This document shows positions 1 to 6,331 of a DNA stretch of 11,111 nucleotides, piece by piece. The translations under genes were made by a program, and so were the position numbers. Source of the stretch: Selenomonadales bacterium (GTDB lineage: Bacteria > Bacillota > Negativicutes > RGIG982); contig JAFPBC010000266.1 in NCBI GenBank assembly GCA_017390595.1, positions 1 to 11,111 of the forward strand, given 5' to 3'. Below the pieces are notes generated by a model. The model ran no database searches and was not told the DNA's origin. It was given only the letters and a program-made list of their open reading frames with translations. Position 1 is the first letter of the stretch. Each line of letters begins with the position of its first letter.

Positions 1-339
1 GATACAGCCGAAGCCGATCCCGTGCAGAGCACGCACGATGATAAGCTGTGTGATGGTCTCGGCAAACGGATAGAGCACCGTCCCGCCTACAAAGATGATG
101 GCACCGATCCGCATGAATCTCGTCCTGCCGATATCTTCGATATACCGCCCGCTGAATATGCGTGCAACCATCGTCGAGAGAATGAGTATGCCGACTGCCA
201 ATCCTGCTTCGGCAGGGCTTGCTCCCATTTCGTCCATCGCGTAAACGGCGAGTATGATCATCAAGGTATAATATACGAATGTGGCAATAAAGTTCGCTGT
301 CGAGACGAGGATAAAGTCCTTCGTCCATATTTTGTCCAT
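1..339 (-). CDS. MFS transporter, N-terminal part (runs off the left edge)
   Basis: This is the first 113 codons of a major facilitator superfamily permease, a secondary transporter of the inner membrane; the substrate cannot be told. The reading frame opens at 339 with ATG, preceded by AAGGA seven bases upstream, and stays open to the window edge. Hydrophobic stretches at about residues 9-34 (FILVSTANF onward), 44-62, 77-92 and from about 97 fit the first four transmembrane helices. Between helices 2 and 3 lies an MFS motif A, GRYIEDIGR (residues 64-72), with the usual G, acidic residue, G and R. The segment ALHGIGFGC near the edge fits the start of helix 4. Two promoters (375-404 and 512-540) lie upstream, so the gene appears to be transcribed separately from the ABC-F operon. 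The family assignment is firm; drug or sugar efflux would only be a guess. Confidence 0.88.
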   Translation of the reverse strand, partial: MDKIWTKDFILVSTANFIATFVYYTLMIILAVYAMDEMGASPAEAGLAVGILILSTMVARIFSGRYIEDIGRTRFMRIGAIIFVGGTVLYPFAETITQLIIVRALHGIGFGCI

Positions 340-374
340 TTGTACGTCCTTCTTTCGTGCGACTGCTGATTTTT

Positions 375-404
375 ATTATACTCCTCTCTTCCCTTTTCTG
401 TCGA
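375..404 (-). promoter_or_regulatory. Proximal promoter of the MFS gene
   Basis: Read on the minus strand, TCGACA (404-399) and a perfect TATAAT (380-375) are separated by 18 bases. This matches the sigma-70/sigma-A consensus at 11 of 12 positions. Transcription would start near 368, leaving a leader of about 30 bases before the ATG at 339. Seen in sequence; activity is inferred. Confidence 0.65.
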
Positions 405-426
405 GTATATCCGCTATAAATGAAGA

Positions 427-452
427 ACCCTACCGTCCTGCCACGGTAGGGT
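427..452 (-). terminator. Perfect 10-bp hairpin in the MFS upstream region (possible terminator, attenuator or operator)
   Basis: ACCCTACCGT (427-436) and ACGGTAGGGT (443-452) form a perfect 10-bp stem with a 6-base loop. In minus-strand RNA it is followed by a moderately U-rich tail, UCUUCAUUUA. The same UUCAUUUAU string follows the hairpin at the end of pgi, which favours a terminator role. The hairpin lies about 55 bases downstream of the start expected from the 512-540 promoter, and about 23 bp upstream of the -35 box of the 375-404 promoter. It could therefore end a short RNA, attenuate transcription into the MFS gene, or be a DNA operator. The U-tract is imperfect, so the call is tentative. 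Confidence 0.45.
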
Positions 453-511
453 CCTGTGTGTATGAGGAGAGGAAAATTGATGAGGATGGTTGCATCACCC
501 TTCATGTCTTT

Positions 512-540
512 ATAATACCACGGCGGTAAATTATAGTCAA
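512..540 (-). promoter_or_regulatory. Distal promoter upstream of the MFS gene
   Basis: On the minus strand TTGACT (540-535) and TATTAT (517-512) are separated by 17 bases, matching the sigma-70 consensus at 10 of 12 positions with ideal spacing. Transcription would start near 505 and give a leader of about 165 bases before the MFS start codon, with the hairpin at 427-452 inside it. Activity is inferred from sequence only. Confidence 0.65.
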
Positions 541-578
541 TACCCTTCCGATATATTTAATAGGATTTTTTATCATTT

Positions 579-619
579 TTTTCGGAGATACGTCTGTTGC
601 TGTTACGCATCTCCGAAAA
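579..619. repeat. Long inverted repeat downstream of the ABC-F gene
   Basis: TTTTCGGAGAT (579-589) is matched by ATCTCCGAAAA (609-619), a perfect 11-bp stem. After one mismatch, CGT/ACG (591-593 and 605-607) extends it, leaving an 11-base loop. The T run is on the 5' side and the A run on the 3' side on both strands, which is the reverse of an intrinsic terminator's layout. It lies about 45 bases after the ABC-F stop codon. It may stabilise an mRNA 3' end or be a protein-binding site; the role is unknown. Confidence 0.6.
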
Positions 620-663
620 GGTCATATCGTCTTGTTCTCCCAAGCAAAAAAGGATATTCTCCC

Positions 664-2607
664 CTATTCTTCCTGGAGCTCTTCCCACGCGCTGTATTTG
701 GCTTCGAGCTTCTTGGTGGCAGCTTCGTATTCCGCGGTGAGGTCGGCGGCTGTCTGTGCGTCGGCATGGCTCTCGGGCAGGCTGAGTTGGTATTCGAGGC
801 CTTTGAGTTCCATTTCGAGCATGACGATCTCGCCTTCTATGTCGTGGATCTTTTTCTCGCGTTCTTCGGCGCTCATGGCGCGCTTGGGCTTGGCGTTCTG
901 TTTCGGTTTTTCTTCTGTTTTTTCTGCTTGCGGGGCAGGTTCTTCCGCTTTGACTTTGACAGGTACGGCGGCTTGTTGTGCGAGACGAAGTTGTTCTTCT
1001 TCAGCGCGTTCGCGTTCTTTCATTTCTTGGTAATAGCTGTACGTGCCGTTATAGGAGGTGAGCTTGCCGTCGTCGAGTTCGATGATCCAGTTGGCTACTT
1101 TGTCTAAAAAGTAGCGGTCGTGGGATACAGCGAGGAAGGTGCCGGGGAAGCTCATGAGTGCGGATTCGACGGCTTCTTTGGCAGGGATGTCGAGATGGTT
1201 GGTGGGTTCGTCGAGGACGAGGAAGTTGGCGCCGCTCATCATCAGTTTGAGGAAAGCGACGCGCGCTTGTTCGCCGCCGCTAAGGTCGCCGATTATTTTG
1301 TAGACATCGTCTCCGCGGAAGAGGAATGCGCCGAGGTATCCGCGCGCCTGTTCGAGCGTGACGCCGAATTCGCCTACGATCTCGTCAAGGAGGGTATTTG
1401 CATGATTGAGACCTTCGTGGTGCTGTGAGAAGTAGCCGACTTTGACGCGGCTGCCGAGTTTGACGCGGCCTGTGGGGCTGGTAAGTTCGCCTGTGAGAAG
1501 TTTGAGGAGCGTGGTCTTGCCTGCTCCGTTCGGGCCGATGAGGGCGATGCCGTCGCCGTTTTTGACGACTAGGTCAAGGCCTGCGAATACAGTTCTGCCG
1601 TCGTAGTGTGCGCTGACGTTTTCGAGTTCGGCGACGCGCTGAGCGCATTCCGCGGGCGGGTGAAAGGCGAAATATTGGAAGGTGGATGCTTCGGGCGGGA
1701 GGACGATTCGCTCTAGGCGTTTGAGCTGTTTTTCACGTCCGCGTGCTTGTTTTGATTTGATGCCTGCTTTGTATTTACGAATGTATTCTTCGGTCTTGGC
1801 GATCTGTGCTTGTTGTTTGTCGTAGGCACTCTTCAGCGCACGGTCGTTGAGTGTCTTTTGTTCGAGGTAGCGTGTGTAGTTGCCGCGATAGACGTCGGCA
1901 GTATGGTGTTCGAGCGAGACGATGCCTGTTACGACGTGGTCGAGGAAGTAGCGGTCATGGGAGATGAGGAGCACACCGCCTTTATATTCCGCGAGGAATT
2001 TTTCGAGCCATTCGACCATTTTGATGTCGAGATGGTTGGTGGGCTCATCAAGAAAGAGGAAGTCGGGCTGACGAATGAGGGCTTTGGCAAGGAGGATGCG
2101 GGTGATCTGTCCGCCCGAGAATTCGCTTACTTTTCTCTCCATGTCAGTTTCGCCGAAGCCGAGGCCGTGTGCGACGCGTCTGACGAGGGCTTCGTATTGG
2201 TAGCCGCCCGCTTGTTCATACAGGCTTGTGACGCGGTCGTAGCGACGCATGGCATTGGCGAGTTTTTCTTCGTCTTGTTCTTCGGAGATGATGGTCTCGA
2301 GGTCGGCGAGTTCCGCGCGCCAAGAGAGTATCTCATGGTATGCGCTGTGGAGCTCGTCCCAGAGGGTGCGGTCGGTCATTTCGGTCTGCTGTTCGACGTA
2401 GCTGATGCGTACGCCTTGCGGAATGATGACTTCGCCCGCGGTGGCTTCTTCTTCTCCGAGGATGCAGCGAAGGAGCGTGGATTTGCCTGTGCCGTTGGGG
2501 CCGATGAGGCCTATTTTGTCGCCGTGGGCGATCGTGAAGCTGACATTATGAAATATTTCATTGATACCGAAGGCTTTGGTTAGGTCTTGGATTCTGATTA
2601 CTTCCAT
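664..2607 (-). CDS. ABC-F family ATPase (Uup/YdiF-like)
   Basis: A 647-residue soluble ABC-F protein with two ABC ATPase domains and no membrane segments. Members bind the ribosome and act in translation or give resistance to ribosome-targeting antibiotics. Domain 1 has Walker A GPNGTGKS (36-43), signature FSGGQ (163-167) and Walker B FLFLDEPTNHLD (183-194). Domain 2 has GPNGAGKT (358-365), LSGGEQ (442-447) and FLVLDEPTNHLD (462-473). The charged helical linker of the family lies at about 247-300. After domain 2 comes a Glu/Lys/Pro/Ala-rich tether (about 530-577), then a coiled coil (about 580-645), like the C-terminal domain of YdiF/Uup. The start at 2607 is chosen because AGGAG lies seven bases upstream; longer readings would overlap the preceding gene. 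It is last in a three-gene run, 19 bases after the upstream stop. The family is certain, the subfamily and role are not. Confidence 0.93.
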   Translation of the reverse strand: MEVIRIQDLTKAFGINEIFHNVSFTIAHGDKIGLIGPNGTGKSTLLRCILGEEEATAGEVIIPQGVRISYVEQQTEMTDRTLWDELHSAYHEILSWRAELADLETIISEEQDEEKLANAMRRYDRVTSLYEQAGGYQYEALVRRVAHGLGFGETDMERKVSEFSGGQITRILLAKALIRQPDFLFLDEPTNHLDIKMVEWLEKFLAEYKGGVLLISHDRYFLDHVVTGIVSLEHHTADVYRGNYTRYLEQKTLNDRALKSAYDKQQAQIAKTEEYIRKYKAGIKSKQARGREKQLKRLERIVLPPEASTFQYFAFHPPAECAQRVAELENVSAHYDGRTVFAGLDLVVKNGDGIALIGPNGAGKTTLLKLLTGELTSPTGRVKLGSRVKVGYFSQHHEGLNHANTLLDEIVGEFGVTLEQARGYLGAFLFRGDDVYKIIGDLSGGEQARVAFLKLMMSGANFLVLDEPTNHLDIPAKEAVESALMSFPGTFLAVSHDRYFLDKVANWIIELDDGKLTSYNGTYSYYQEMKERERAEEEQLRLAQQAAVPVKVKAEEPAPQAEKTEEKPKQNAKPKRAMSAEEREKKIHDIEGEIVMLEMELKGLEYQLSLPESHADAQTAADLTAEYEAATKKLEAKYSAWEELQEE

Positions 2608-2626
2608 GTATGTTCTCCTATGTTTT

Positions 2627-3061
2627 CTATGGTATCCTTGCGAGCCGTTCGAGGTAAGCAAGGGTATTGTCTGTATCGGTGCGATGTACGAGGTCGCAGA
2701 GGTGTATGATGTGTCCGCTTGCGAGTGCGATGCCGTCTGTGATCGCGTGGCAGTCGACTGTACGGTGCAGGATGCAGATGCGTTCGTCTCGTTCCGCAAG
2801 ACGTGCGAGGATGGCACGTGTCATGTCGTTCGATGCGATGTCTACGATGACGAGTCGGTTGTCTGTATGTTGTCTGACGACGCGCATGGCTGTGCGGACG
2901 AGGTGCTCTATCTCATATTCCGCGTTCTGCACGATGAGAAGAATGGTGGCGGGCGGGATGTTCTTGCGTTTTTTGAATTGCCACAGTTCTTCCGCGAGGC
3001 AGTAGATGCCAAAGAGTGCGAGCGAGATGATGATGACGGCCGAGTAGTATCCGACGGTCAT
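2627..3061 (-). CDS. Small membrane-anchored protein resembling the N-terminal half of a family 2 glycosyltransferase
   Basis: A 144-residue protein that I do not recognise by name. It starts at 3061 with a strong AGGAGG seven bases upstream. Residues about 5-23 (YYSAVIIISLALFGIYCLA) form one likely transmembrane anchor, followed by a basic stretch FKKRKN (29-34). The rest resembles the nucleotide-binding half of a GT2 (GT-A fold) glycosyltransferase. ILLIVQNAEYE (40-50) sits where such enzymes have a strand and an N-E pair, VIVDIASNDMT (71-81) resembles the usual DDGSTDGT, and ITDGIALASGHIIHLCD (107-123) resembles the stretch ending in the DxD site. The metal-binding DxD is not intact (CDL), and the protein ends about 20 residues later, so the acceptor-binding half is missing. 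It is probably not an active transferase. It lies 48 bases after the regulator gene and 19 bases before the ABC-F gene, implying cotranscription. Confidence 0.75.
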   Translation of the reverse strand: MTVGYYSAVIIISLALFGIYCLAEELWQFKKRKNIPPATILLIVQNAEYEIEHLVRTAMRVVRQHTDNRLVIVDIASNDMTRAILARLAERDERICILHRTVDCHAITDGIALASGHIIHLCDLVHRTDTDNTLAYLERLARIP

Positions 3062-3109
3062 GTTGTTCCCTCCTTTTTTCTGTATCGTATGCAGGAGGGT
3101 GAGCGGTTG

Positions 3110-3739
3110 TTATTCGAGTATGATCCAGTTTTGTTTGATGGCGGTGAGTGCCGCCTGTGTACGGTCGGTGACGTTCATCTTGCGGAAGATGCGTGTGAGA
3201 TGGTTTTTGACTGTTTTTTCACTGATGAAGAGTTCTTCGGCGATCGCCTGATTGGACATCCCTTGTGTGATGCATTTGAGGACTTCGAGTTCTCTGATGC
3301 TGAGCGGTTCTTGGCTCTTGTGCGGTGCGGTCGGCTGAGGCACTTCGTCGTCGATGATGACACGTTCTCCGTGTGCGATACGTGTGACAGCGCCCATCAG
3401 TTCGGCAGGGTCTGCGTATCGCGGAAGGTAGCCGTATGCGCCGAGGCGAAAGGCGGCGCGCCGTTCGCTTCGCTTGGTGGTGCCGATGAGGAGCACGCGC
3501 GTCGTGCTGTGCATGAGGTACAGTTGATGGAGTATCTCTCGGCTGTGGAATATGGGGATGTCGTCGCTCAAGATGAGGATGTCGGGATGCAGGCGAGATG
3601 TTTTTTTGATGGTTTGTTCGCCGTCTACGGCTTCGCCTACGATGCGTATCCAGTCGCAGTCTTCGAGCGTGCGTTTGATGCCGATGCGAAAAAGCGGTGT
3701 GGCATCGGCTATGATGATGTTGGTCTTCGTTTTTCGCAT
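3110..3739 (-). CDS. LuxR/NarL-family regulator with a degenerate receiver domain
   Basis: A 209-residue DNA-binding regulator: an N-terminal receiver-like domain (about 7-125) and a C-terminal LuxR helix-turn-helix (about 145-205). The HTH is canonical, with LSIRELEVLKCITQG (146-160) and recognition helix SEKTVKNHLTRIF (173-185). The receiver keeps the fold pattern (ATPLFRIGIKRTL, GAYGYLPR) but has lost key residues. The acidic pair is reduced to D12-A13, the phosphate-accepting Asp is Ser58 (PDILILSDDIP), the switch Thr position is Gly86 and the conserved Lys is Arg107. It therefore probably works without phosphorylation, and no histidine kinase is next to it. The start at 3739 has AAGGAG six bases upstream; a longer reading from 3826 lacks a ribosome site. 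It heads the run with the small GT2-like protein and the ABC-F gene. I see no convincing promoter in front, so readthrough from pgi is possible. Confidence 0.88.
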   Translation of the reverse strand: MRKTKTNIIIADATPLFRIGIKRTLEDCDWIRIVGEAVDGEQTIKKTSRLHPDILILSDDIPIFHSREILHQLYLMHSTTRVLLIGTTKRSERRAAFRLGAYGYLPRYADPAELMGAVTRIAHGERVIIDDEVPQPTAPHKSQEPLSIRELEVLKCITQGMSNQAIAEELFISEKTVKNHLTRIFRKMNVTDRTQAALTAIKQNWIILE

Positions 3740-3832
3740 GGGCTTCTCCTTGTTTGTGAAATAGGTCTTTTTTCCTATTCGCTCTTTGTGCAAAAATTCC
3801 TTGTGATAAATAAAATAAGCGGGCATAAATGA

Positions 3833-3865
3833 ATACGCCCCAAAAGTCCGACTTTCGGGGCGTAT
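3833..3865 (-). terminator. Terminator hairpin after pgi
   Basis: A perfect 9-bp GC-rich stem, ATACGCCCC / GGGGCGTAT (3833-3841 and 3857-3865), continues past one mismatch into AAAGT/ACTTT with a 3-base loop. On the minus strand the tail is TTCATTTATG, only moderately T-rich. It begins 13 bases after the pgi stop. It most likely ends the mutase-galU-pgi transcript, perhaps with leakage into the regulator gene. Confidence 0.7.
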
Positions 3866-3877
3866 GGATAAGGTCTC

Positions 3878-5341
3878 TTATTGCTGTGCTTTTTTCTGCT
3901 GCATGAGCGGGCCGAGGATACGTTTGTAGCCTTCTACACCCGGTTGGTCGAATGCGTCTACGTCTGCAAGCTCGCCTTCGTATGCGATGGAGAGTGCCAA
4001 GAGGTAGAGAAGTTCGCCGAGGTGGAATGCGTTGAGTTTCGGCAGGTGGAATACTGCGTTCATGCGATCATCACCGACGAGTGCTTGTGCGTTCGATTCG
4101 AGTGCCGCCTGCAGTGCCGCGCTGATCGGAAGTCCCGAGATGTCGGAGAGTTTCGGTGCGGACGGGAATGCATCGGGGATCATCGGGTCGCTTTCCCATT
4201 GGCCGACTTCGAGGAATTGGACGACTTTGTTATGTTTGCCGTCTTGGTGTTGCTGTGTCTGCGCGTGCATATCGGTGGTACCGACTGCTACGATCGGTGT
4301 ACGGCCGTAGAATACGGTGTCGCCGTTGCGGTCAAGGCGTTTGCCGAGCGATTCCGCAAGAAGCTGGATGTACCATTCAGCTGTCGATTTGAGGTTGTCG
4401 GCATACGGCATGAATACTTCGATGTCGCGGCCGTAGGTTTCGGCTGCGATGTATTTGAGTACGGCGTTCATGAGTGCCGGGTTGTCTTCTACGCTGTCAG
4501 TCTGACATGCTTCGTCCATGGCACGCGCGCCCGCGAGGAATGCTTCGATGTCGAAGCCGATGCAAGCGGCTGTGATGAGGCCTACTTCGGAGAAGATGCT
4601 GAAACGTCCGCCTACGCCGTCCGGTACGGAGAATGTGTCCCAACCTTGTTCTGTTGCGAGTTTTTTGAGAAGGGTCGGTTTTTCTTCGTTCGGGTCGGTG
4701 ACTGCGGTGACGGATACGCTGATGCCTTCTGCTTGGCAGAGTGCCGTGTAGAGGATCATGAACGTTGCCATCGTGTCGAGCGTGCTGCCCGATTTGGAGA
4801 TGACGACGAGTTTTACGCGGTAGTCTTCGCCGCCGTGAGCCTGTGCTTTGCGTGCGTTACGGAGGATCTCTGCGAGGAGCTCTTCTGTCGAGCGCGGGTC
4901 GAGGTTGTTGCCGCTGAAGTAGAGTTTCGGATAACCGCCGCGTTCTTCTTTCGACATGGAGTTCCAGTAGGCACCGCATTGTACATCGTAGAGTACACGG
5001 TTACCGAGGTAAGAACCGCCGATACCGAACGAGATGACAGCGTCGGTCGATTCTTTGAGTGCTTCACCAAAATCCAAGAGGCGTTTGATCGATGCAGGCG
5101 AGTTGAGGTTGCCTTCTGCGACGTACGGGAGCTGGCTGAAGAGGACGCGTTCGGGTTCGCCGTCTTTCGACAAGTGACCGCGAATGACGCCGTCTTTACG
5201 CATTGTGCGGATAGCTTCTTGAGCCGCTTCGATCTTACCTTGGATCGCTTCGATATCAGCCGCGGTGATCTTGCCTTCGCCTACCATGTTGCCGTAGTCG
5301 AACGCAAAGCCCGAGGCCAACACCAATTTATCTTTGTTCAT
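3878..5341 (-). CDS. pgi: Glucose-6-phosphate isomerase
   Basis: This cytoplasmic enzyme interconverts glucose-6-phosphate and fructose-6-phosphate. Its length of 487 residues is somewhat longer than the roughly 450 of classic Bacillus-type PGI. Both family signatures are present: DGVGGRFSIFSEVG (241-254) and DVDAFDQPGVEGYK (460-473). SKSGSTLDT (182-190) is the sugar-phosphate phosphate-binding loop of the SIS fold. Glu330 in LAESLGK fits the proton-transfer glutamate, and the final Lys of GVEGYK fits the conserved active-site lysine. GTTDMHAQTQQHQDG (354-368) is another conserved block. The start at 5341 is supported by AGAAGGTGA just upstream. It follows galU by 15 bases and is the last gene before the hairpin at 3833-3865. 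With the mutase and GalU it supplies precursors for both UDP-glucose and GDP-mannose, besides its glycolytic role. Confidence 0.97.
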   Translation of the reverse strand: MNKDKLVLASGFAFDYGNMVGEGKITAADIEAIQGKIEAAQEAIRTMRKDGVIRGHLSKDGEPERVLFSQLPYVAEGNLNSPASIKRLLDFGEALKESTDAVISFGIGGSYLGNRVLYDVQCGAYWNSMSKEERGGYPKLYFSGNNLDPRSTEELLAEILRNARKAQAHGGEDYRVKLVVISKSGSTLDTMATFMILYTALCQAEGISVSVTAVTDPNEEKPTLLKKLATEQGWDTFSVPDGVGGRFSIFSEVGLITAACIGFDIEAFLAGARAMDEACQTDSVEDNPALMNAVLKYIAAETYGRDIEVFMPYADNLKSTAEWYIQLLAESLGKRLDRNGDTVFYGRTPIVAVGTTDMHAQTQQHQDGKHNKVVQFLEVGQWESDPMIPDAFPSAPKLSDISGLPISAALQAALESNAQALVGDDRMNAVFHLPKLNAFHLGELLYLLALSIAYEGELADVDAFDQPGVEGYKRILGPLMQQKKAQQ

Positions 5342-5356
5342 ATAGTCACCTTCTTG

Positions 5357-6283
5357 TTATTGTTTGCGCGCGTGTTCCATTTGCGCCAGAATATCTTCTA
5401 CTGCACGGTCGCTCGTTTCGCGGCCGAACATATCTGCCAAGTATTGTACGAAACCACGTCTGAGTTCGGGACGCTTCAGAGCAAATTCGACCGTTGCTTC
5501 GAGGAAGCCTTGTTTGTCTCCGATATCATAGCGTCGACCTTTGAATCGATACGCATACATCGGCTCGTCTTTCGCCAATGTGCAGAGCGCGTCTGTCAGC
5601 TGGATCTCTCCGCCCTTGCCCGGTTGTTGTGTGGCAAGGATGTCGAATACTTTCGGCGAGATGATATATCGACCGAGTACGGCAAGGTTCGACGGTGCTT
5701 CACCAACGGCAGGTTTTTCGATGAGGTCGCGCACACGCCAGACATCGTCCGCGATCATTTCGGGCGATACGATACCGTAGCTCGATACCTTGTCGTCGGC
5801 GACTTCTTGTACGCCGAGGATACTGCCTTGGTATTCGTTATATTTATCGATGAGCTGACCGAGGCACGGACTGTCGGCATCGACGACATCATCGCCGAGC
5901 ATAACAGCGAACGGTTCGTTGCCGACGAATTGTCTGGCACAGAGGATGGCATGGCCGAGTCCTTTGGCTTCTTTTTGGCGGATATAGTGGATATCGATAT
6001 CCGCGATCTCTTGTACCAAATGCAGCAGTTCGCCTTTGTCTTGCTCACTAAGCAGCAGTTCCAGCTCAACAGAACGGTCAAAGTGGTCTTCGATCGCTCT
6101 TTTGTTTCGTCCCGTGATAATGAGTATTTCTTCGATGCCCGAAGCGGTGGCTTCTTCAATGATATACTGTATCGTCGGTTTGTCTATGATGGGGAGCATT
6201 TCTTTCGGCTGCGCTTTCGTCGCGGGGAGAAATCGCGTGCCGAAGCCTGCTGCCGGAATGATGGCTTTTCTGATTTTTTTCAT
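5357..6283 (-). CDS. galU: UTP-glucose-1-phosphate uridylyltransferase
   Basis: This cytoplasmic enzyme makes UDP-glucose from UTP and glucose-1-phosphate for surface polysaccharides and glycolipids. The 308-residue length is normal for bacterial GalU. The nucleotide-binding start KAIIPAAGFGTRFLPATKA (6-24) followed by QPKEMLPI (25-32) is the classic GalU signature. LGDD (129-132) supplies the metal-binding aspartate, IEKP (188-191) is the conserved Lys motif of the sugar-phosphate site, and GRYIISP (204-210) and GGEIQLTDA (224-232) are further GalU-type blocks. The start at 6283 has TTAGGAG seven bases upstream. It sits 48 bases after the mutase gene, which supplies glucose-1-phosphate, and 15 bases before pgi, so the three are almost certainly one transcript. 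I see nothing unusual in it. Confidence 0.97.
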   Translation of the reverse strand: MKKIRKAIIPAAGFGTRFLPATKAQPKEMLPIIDKPTIQYIIEEATASGIEEILIITGRNKRAIEDHFDRSVELELLLSEQDKGELLHLVQEIADIDIHYIRQKEAKGLGHAILCARQFVGNEPFAVMLGDDVVDADSPCLGQLIDKYNEYQGSILGVQEVADDKVSSYGIVSPEMIADDVWRVRDLIEKPAVGEAPSNLAVLGRYIISPKVFDILATQQPGKGGEIQLTDALCTLAKDEPMYAYRFKGRRYDIGDKQGFLEATVEFALKRPELRRGFVQYLADMFGRETSDRAVEDILAQMEHARKQ

Positions 6284-6331
6284 CTGTCTGCTCCTAATAG
6301 TCGTCCTTAGTCTGCTATGGTCTTGCAGATC

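Larger units (their letters stand above)
340..663. other. Intergenic regulatory region between the ABC-F and MFS genes
   Basis: These 324 bases hold no convincing gene. They are more AT-rich than the coding DNA and contain, in minus-strand order, a long inverted repeat (579-619), a near-consensus promoter (512-540), a perfect 10-bp hairpin (427-452), a second near-consensus promoter (375-404) and the Shine-Dalgarno site of the MFS gene. The parts are listed separately. Confidence 0.7.

Noticed and set aside
339..504. A short leader peptide or ORF beginning near 503 on the minus strand upstream of the MFS gene.
   Set aside because: The frame is open but lies in a non-coding-like stretch, would start at the very 5' end of the predicted transcript without a ribosome site, and runs into the MFS gene in another frame.
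640..663. A minus-strand run of six T (651-646) after the ABC-F stop, as part of an intrinsic terminator.
   Set aside because: The only stem in front is a 4-bp AGGA/TCCT pairing around a long loop, too weak to count.
2608..2817. A longer N-terminus for the ABC-F protein, starting at 2817.
   Set aside because: It would lie inside the small GT-like gene. The Ser/Thr-rich extension has no ABC-F similarity, while ATG at 2607 has AGGAG at the right distance directly before the ABC domain.
3760..3779. A small inverted repeat AATAGG-n8-CCTATT in the regulator's upstream region as an autoregulatory operator.
   Set aside because: Six-base arms around a T-rich spacer are expected by chance in AT-rich DNA, and no promoter could be placed next to them.
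2561..3832. An open plus-strand frame of 423 codons opposite the regulator and the small GT-like gene.
   Set aside because: It is the same antisense artefact: no recognisable domain, no ribosome site, and it crosses two well-supported minus-strand genes.
3881..6310. An open plus-strand frame of 809 codons lying opposite pgi and galU.
   Set aside because: It is fully antisense to two genes with complete family signatures, has no ribosome site, and its Cys/Phe/Val/Asp-rich composition is what complementing these codons gives. It is open because the real genes avoid TTA, CTA and TCA codons.
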